Positions 49,030 to 50,912 of a stretch of DNA of 50,912 nucleotides are shown here, piece by piece. The translations under genes and the position numbers were made by a program. The first letter of the stretch is position 1. Each line of letters starts with the position of its first letter. Origin of the DNA: a virus; IMG/VR virus record IMGVR_UViG_3300037137_001575, positions 1 through 50,912 of that record. The stretch is one strand, 5' to 3'. The notes below the pieces were generated by a model, which searched no databases, was not told where the DNA came from, and was given only the letters and a program-made list of their open reading frames with translations.

Positions 49030-50912
49030 TCAATTACTGCCAGAAGTTTCAACAACTTTTTGGCTGATTTCATCCTGCATTTCCAGACAAATTGTATCAC
49101 ATCCATCCAACATTTGTAACAAATTCTCGTTGTGGTCAATTACAAACACCTGTTTCTCTTTTGCTAACTCACAAATCATCCTGAAGATACCTTGAATACC
49201 AACAATATCCATGTTCATTGTAACTTCATCAAGGAAAATAGTCGATGGAGATGCGCCAGAATTAAGCGCAGAAATAAACGCCCATGCCGCTGCCACAGTC
49301 AAATTCAAACGACGCCGCTGACCGCCCGACATACCATGATAAACGTAAGGTCTGCCATTGAAAGGATATCGGTCAATCGTCTCATTTAACTCATTGTCAA
49401 ACGTCAGTTTGATTTTATTATCAATCAAGAATTGCAACCAGTATTCAATGCGATCATTTAGTGTCGGAATAATACCGTCAATAACATACTTTCTAATGCC
49501 GCTGTCACCAAATGCCTTTACCCAAAATTCGTAATAAGAAACATCCTTCTCAACCTTTTTAATTTCTTCCTTCTTGGCATCACAGTCTATAATTTTTTGT
49601 GCCAGGTCCGAAACAGCAGTCCTCTTAATATCAACAAAAGGCGTATCTCCGTCTAACTGCTCCTGTTTTTCAACAGACTGCTTCTTCAATGATTCAATTT
49701 GTTCACCAATAATCAATTCAGTCACATCTATATCTGGCTTCTGAATTTTGGATAGCTTAGAAATTTCAAAATGAACATCGCTCAACTCTTTAGTTGCAGC
49801 GTTTAACTTGTTTTTACGCTCTACAAACGCACTATCTAGTTTCTTTTTAAGATCAGAAAAACTAGACTTTTTGGTTTTTAATGCCTCATATTGACCTTTC
49901 AAATCTTCGAAACCTACGGATTTATCATCAATGATACCTCTTGCCTTATTGATGATATCTGCAAAATTCGCTTCATCTACCAAACTGTAACAATAAGGAC
50001 ATTCCTTCCCTGTTTTGTTTTCAACGTCCTCAATTATCTTCTTATTTTTACTTACGATACTGTCACGTTCTAAATACTGTTGCTCCACTGACTTATATTC
50101 AGTGTCACAATCCAAAGTTAATTTATCAAGCTCCACAGCCTTATTTTTTAAGAAATCTATGGAAGTATTGGCTGCTTGTTGCGCACCTTCCAATGTCTTA
50201 GCTTTATCTTGTAACTCAACAATCTGTTCTTGAGCATCCTGATAAATCATCAGGGCAGTGCCAGTCTTGGATTTCTCCAATTCGTCTCGTTTCTTCTTGA
50301 TTTCACTTAGGAGGCTGGTAAGCTCTTTCTTCCTGGCGTCATACCAATCCTTTTCTTGCTTCTCTATCTGAATGATCCGCGCCGTCACTGCATCCTTCTG
50401 TGTTACGAAAGACTCGTAATCTTTTGTCAGGTCTTTAATCTTGTCTTTAAGGTCTTTTGATAAGTCTTTGGCGGATTGTGAATAGTTACGATACTTCTCA
50501 AGTGAAAGTAAATTCTCAACTATCTCCCTTTTGGTTGGACCATCACATTCCAAAAATGGCAACGTATTATCATCACTGAATATGAAAATGTTTATAAATG
50601 CTTCATAGGTCAAACCAATCTTCCTCTCGACTTCTTTCTGCGTAGTAGGCATACCACCTACAGTAATTTCAGTATCTTTATTCCAGATGCCTTTCTCGCT
50701 CTCCCAAAGTCTTAAAGTACCTTTGTTATTAGTATCCCTGGTGCGAACCAAACGATACTTGTCCCAAATGAATTCAACCATTAAGTTGTTGCCAGACTTG
50801 TTGTTGATAATATCAGGGTGGGAGAGCTTCTTGGGCTTCTTGATGGTCTTACCAAACAATGCATATACAATAATTTCTGGTATGCTGCTCTTGCCACTGC
50901 CGTTGCTTGCAA
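49030..50912 (-). CDS. recombination ATPase, gp46/SbcC/Rad50-like (5' end cut)
   Basis: More than 620 residues; the frame stays open to the window edge. Walker A SNGSGKSS lies near 50880-50910, so a TTG at 50859 is internal. Two long coiled-coil arms flank the zinc hook ECPYCYSL. The ABC signature MSGGQRRRLNLTVAAAWA and Walker B STIFLDEV follow, then VIDHN. With gp47 it forms the MR complex for end resection and recombination-dependent replication. The partner gp47 is expected upstream but not in view. Confidence 0.93.
   Translation of the reverse strand, partial: ASNGSGKSSIPEIIVYALFGKTIKKPKKLSHPDIINNKSGNNLMVEFIWDKYRLVRTRDTNNKGTLRLWESEKGIWNKDTEITVGGMPTTQKEVERKIGLTYEAFINIFIFSDDNTLPFLECDGPTKREIVENLLSLEKYRNYSQSAKDLSKDLKDKIKDLTKDYESFVTQKDAVTARIIQIEKQEKDWYDARKKELTSLLSEIKKKRDELEKSKTGTALMIYQDAQEQIVELQDKAKTLEGAQQAANTSIDFLKNKAVELDKLTLDCDTEYKSVEQQYLERDSIVSKNKKIIEDVENKTGKECPYCYSLVDEANFADIINKARGIIDDKSVGFEDLKGQYEALKTKKSSFSDLKKKLDSAFVERKNKLNAATKELSDVHFEISKLSKIQKPDIDVTELIIGEQIESLKKQSVEKQEQLDGDTPFVDIKRTAVSDLAQKIIDCDAKKEEIKKVEKDVSYYEFWVKAFGDSGIRKYVIDGIIPTLNDRIEYWLQFLIDNKIKLTFDNELNETIDRYPFNGRPYVYHGMSGGQRRRLNLTVAAAWAFISALNSGASPSTIFLDEVTMNMDIVGIQGIFRMICELAKEKQVFVIDHNENLLQMLDGCDTICLEMQDEISQKVVETSGSN

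Noticed and set aside
50859-50859. TTG as start of the gp46-like protein
   Set aside because: The frame continues upstream through a Walker A motif to the window edge, which the protein needs for ATP binding.

Overview
The window is a gene-dense stretch (no gap over 300 bases) of a large tailed-phage genome with T4-type (myovirus) morphology. The diagnostic set is a contractile-tail module: a short tail sheath, three tail-tube-like paralogs, a gp15-like sheath terminator, neck-like proteins and a gp26-like baseplate protein. It is joined by a gp55-like late sigma factor, a gp46/SbcC-like recombination ATPase, class I ribonucleotide reductase (NrdB plus an intein-containing NrdA), CTP synthase, family-4 uracil-DNA glycosylase and Nudix hydrolase. 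No integrase, tRNA or CRISPR array was recognised. The host is inferred, not shown. Several secreted proteins (signal peptide, Pro/Gln/Gly-rich spacer, single CxxCH haem motif) resemble proteins typical of Planctomycetota, so a planctomycete host is the best guess.

Layout. 1-3.7 kb (minus): a partial McsA-like zinc protein, a secreted protein, two paralogous probable virion proteins and a helix-turn-helix protein. 3.7-7.3 kb: small proteins separated by clear hairpin terminators. 7.3-12.9 kb (minus): a likely operon of secreted, repeat-rich and c-type-haem proteins with a papain-like protease. 13.0-16.0 kb (plus): HNH endonuclease, Thg1-type tRNA guanylyltransferase, small membrane protein, uracil-DNA glycosylase and small proteins. 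16.0-22.3 kb: Nudix hydrolase, a neck-like protein and several proteins with a common N-terminal motif, including one of 1,174 residues. 22.3-27.4 kb: tail module. 27.4-31.5 kb: late sigma, two glycosyltransferases, and small zinc and membrane proteins. 31.5-34.2 kb: gp26-like baseplate protein and further tail proteins. 34.2-39.4 kb: a GC-richer ParB-like gene between two long perfect inverted repeats, then a MoxR-like ATPase, a metallopeptidase/VWA protein, a stand-alone copy of the ParB-like protein's C-terminal domain, and a probable ribosomal protein bS21. 39.4-45.2 kb: nuclease, DUF1003 protein, CTP synthase, methyltransferase, second papain-like protease and HNH protein. 45.2-50.9 kb (minus): NrdA with intein, NrdB, and a gp46-like protein cut by the window end.

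How it fits together: the nucleotide genes (RNR, CTP synthase, Nudix, UDG) and gp46 serve replication, the late sigma would switch on the virion genes, and the structural genes build a contractile tail. Two observations go beyond ordinary annotation. First, about eight or nine otherwise unrelated proteins begin with a short aromatic motif resembling the capsid-targeting sequence of T4 internal head proteins, suggesting a set of proteins packaged in the head. Second, the inverted-repeat-flanked ParB-like / MoxR / metallopeptidase-VWA / C-terminal-domain cluster looks like a functional unit of unknown purpose.
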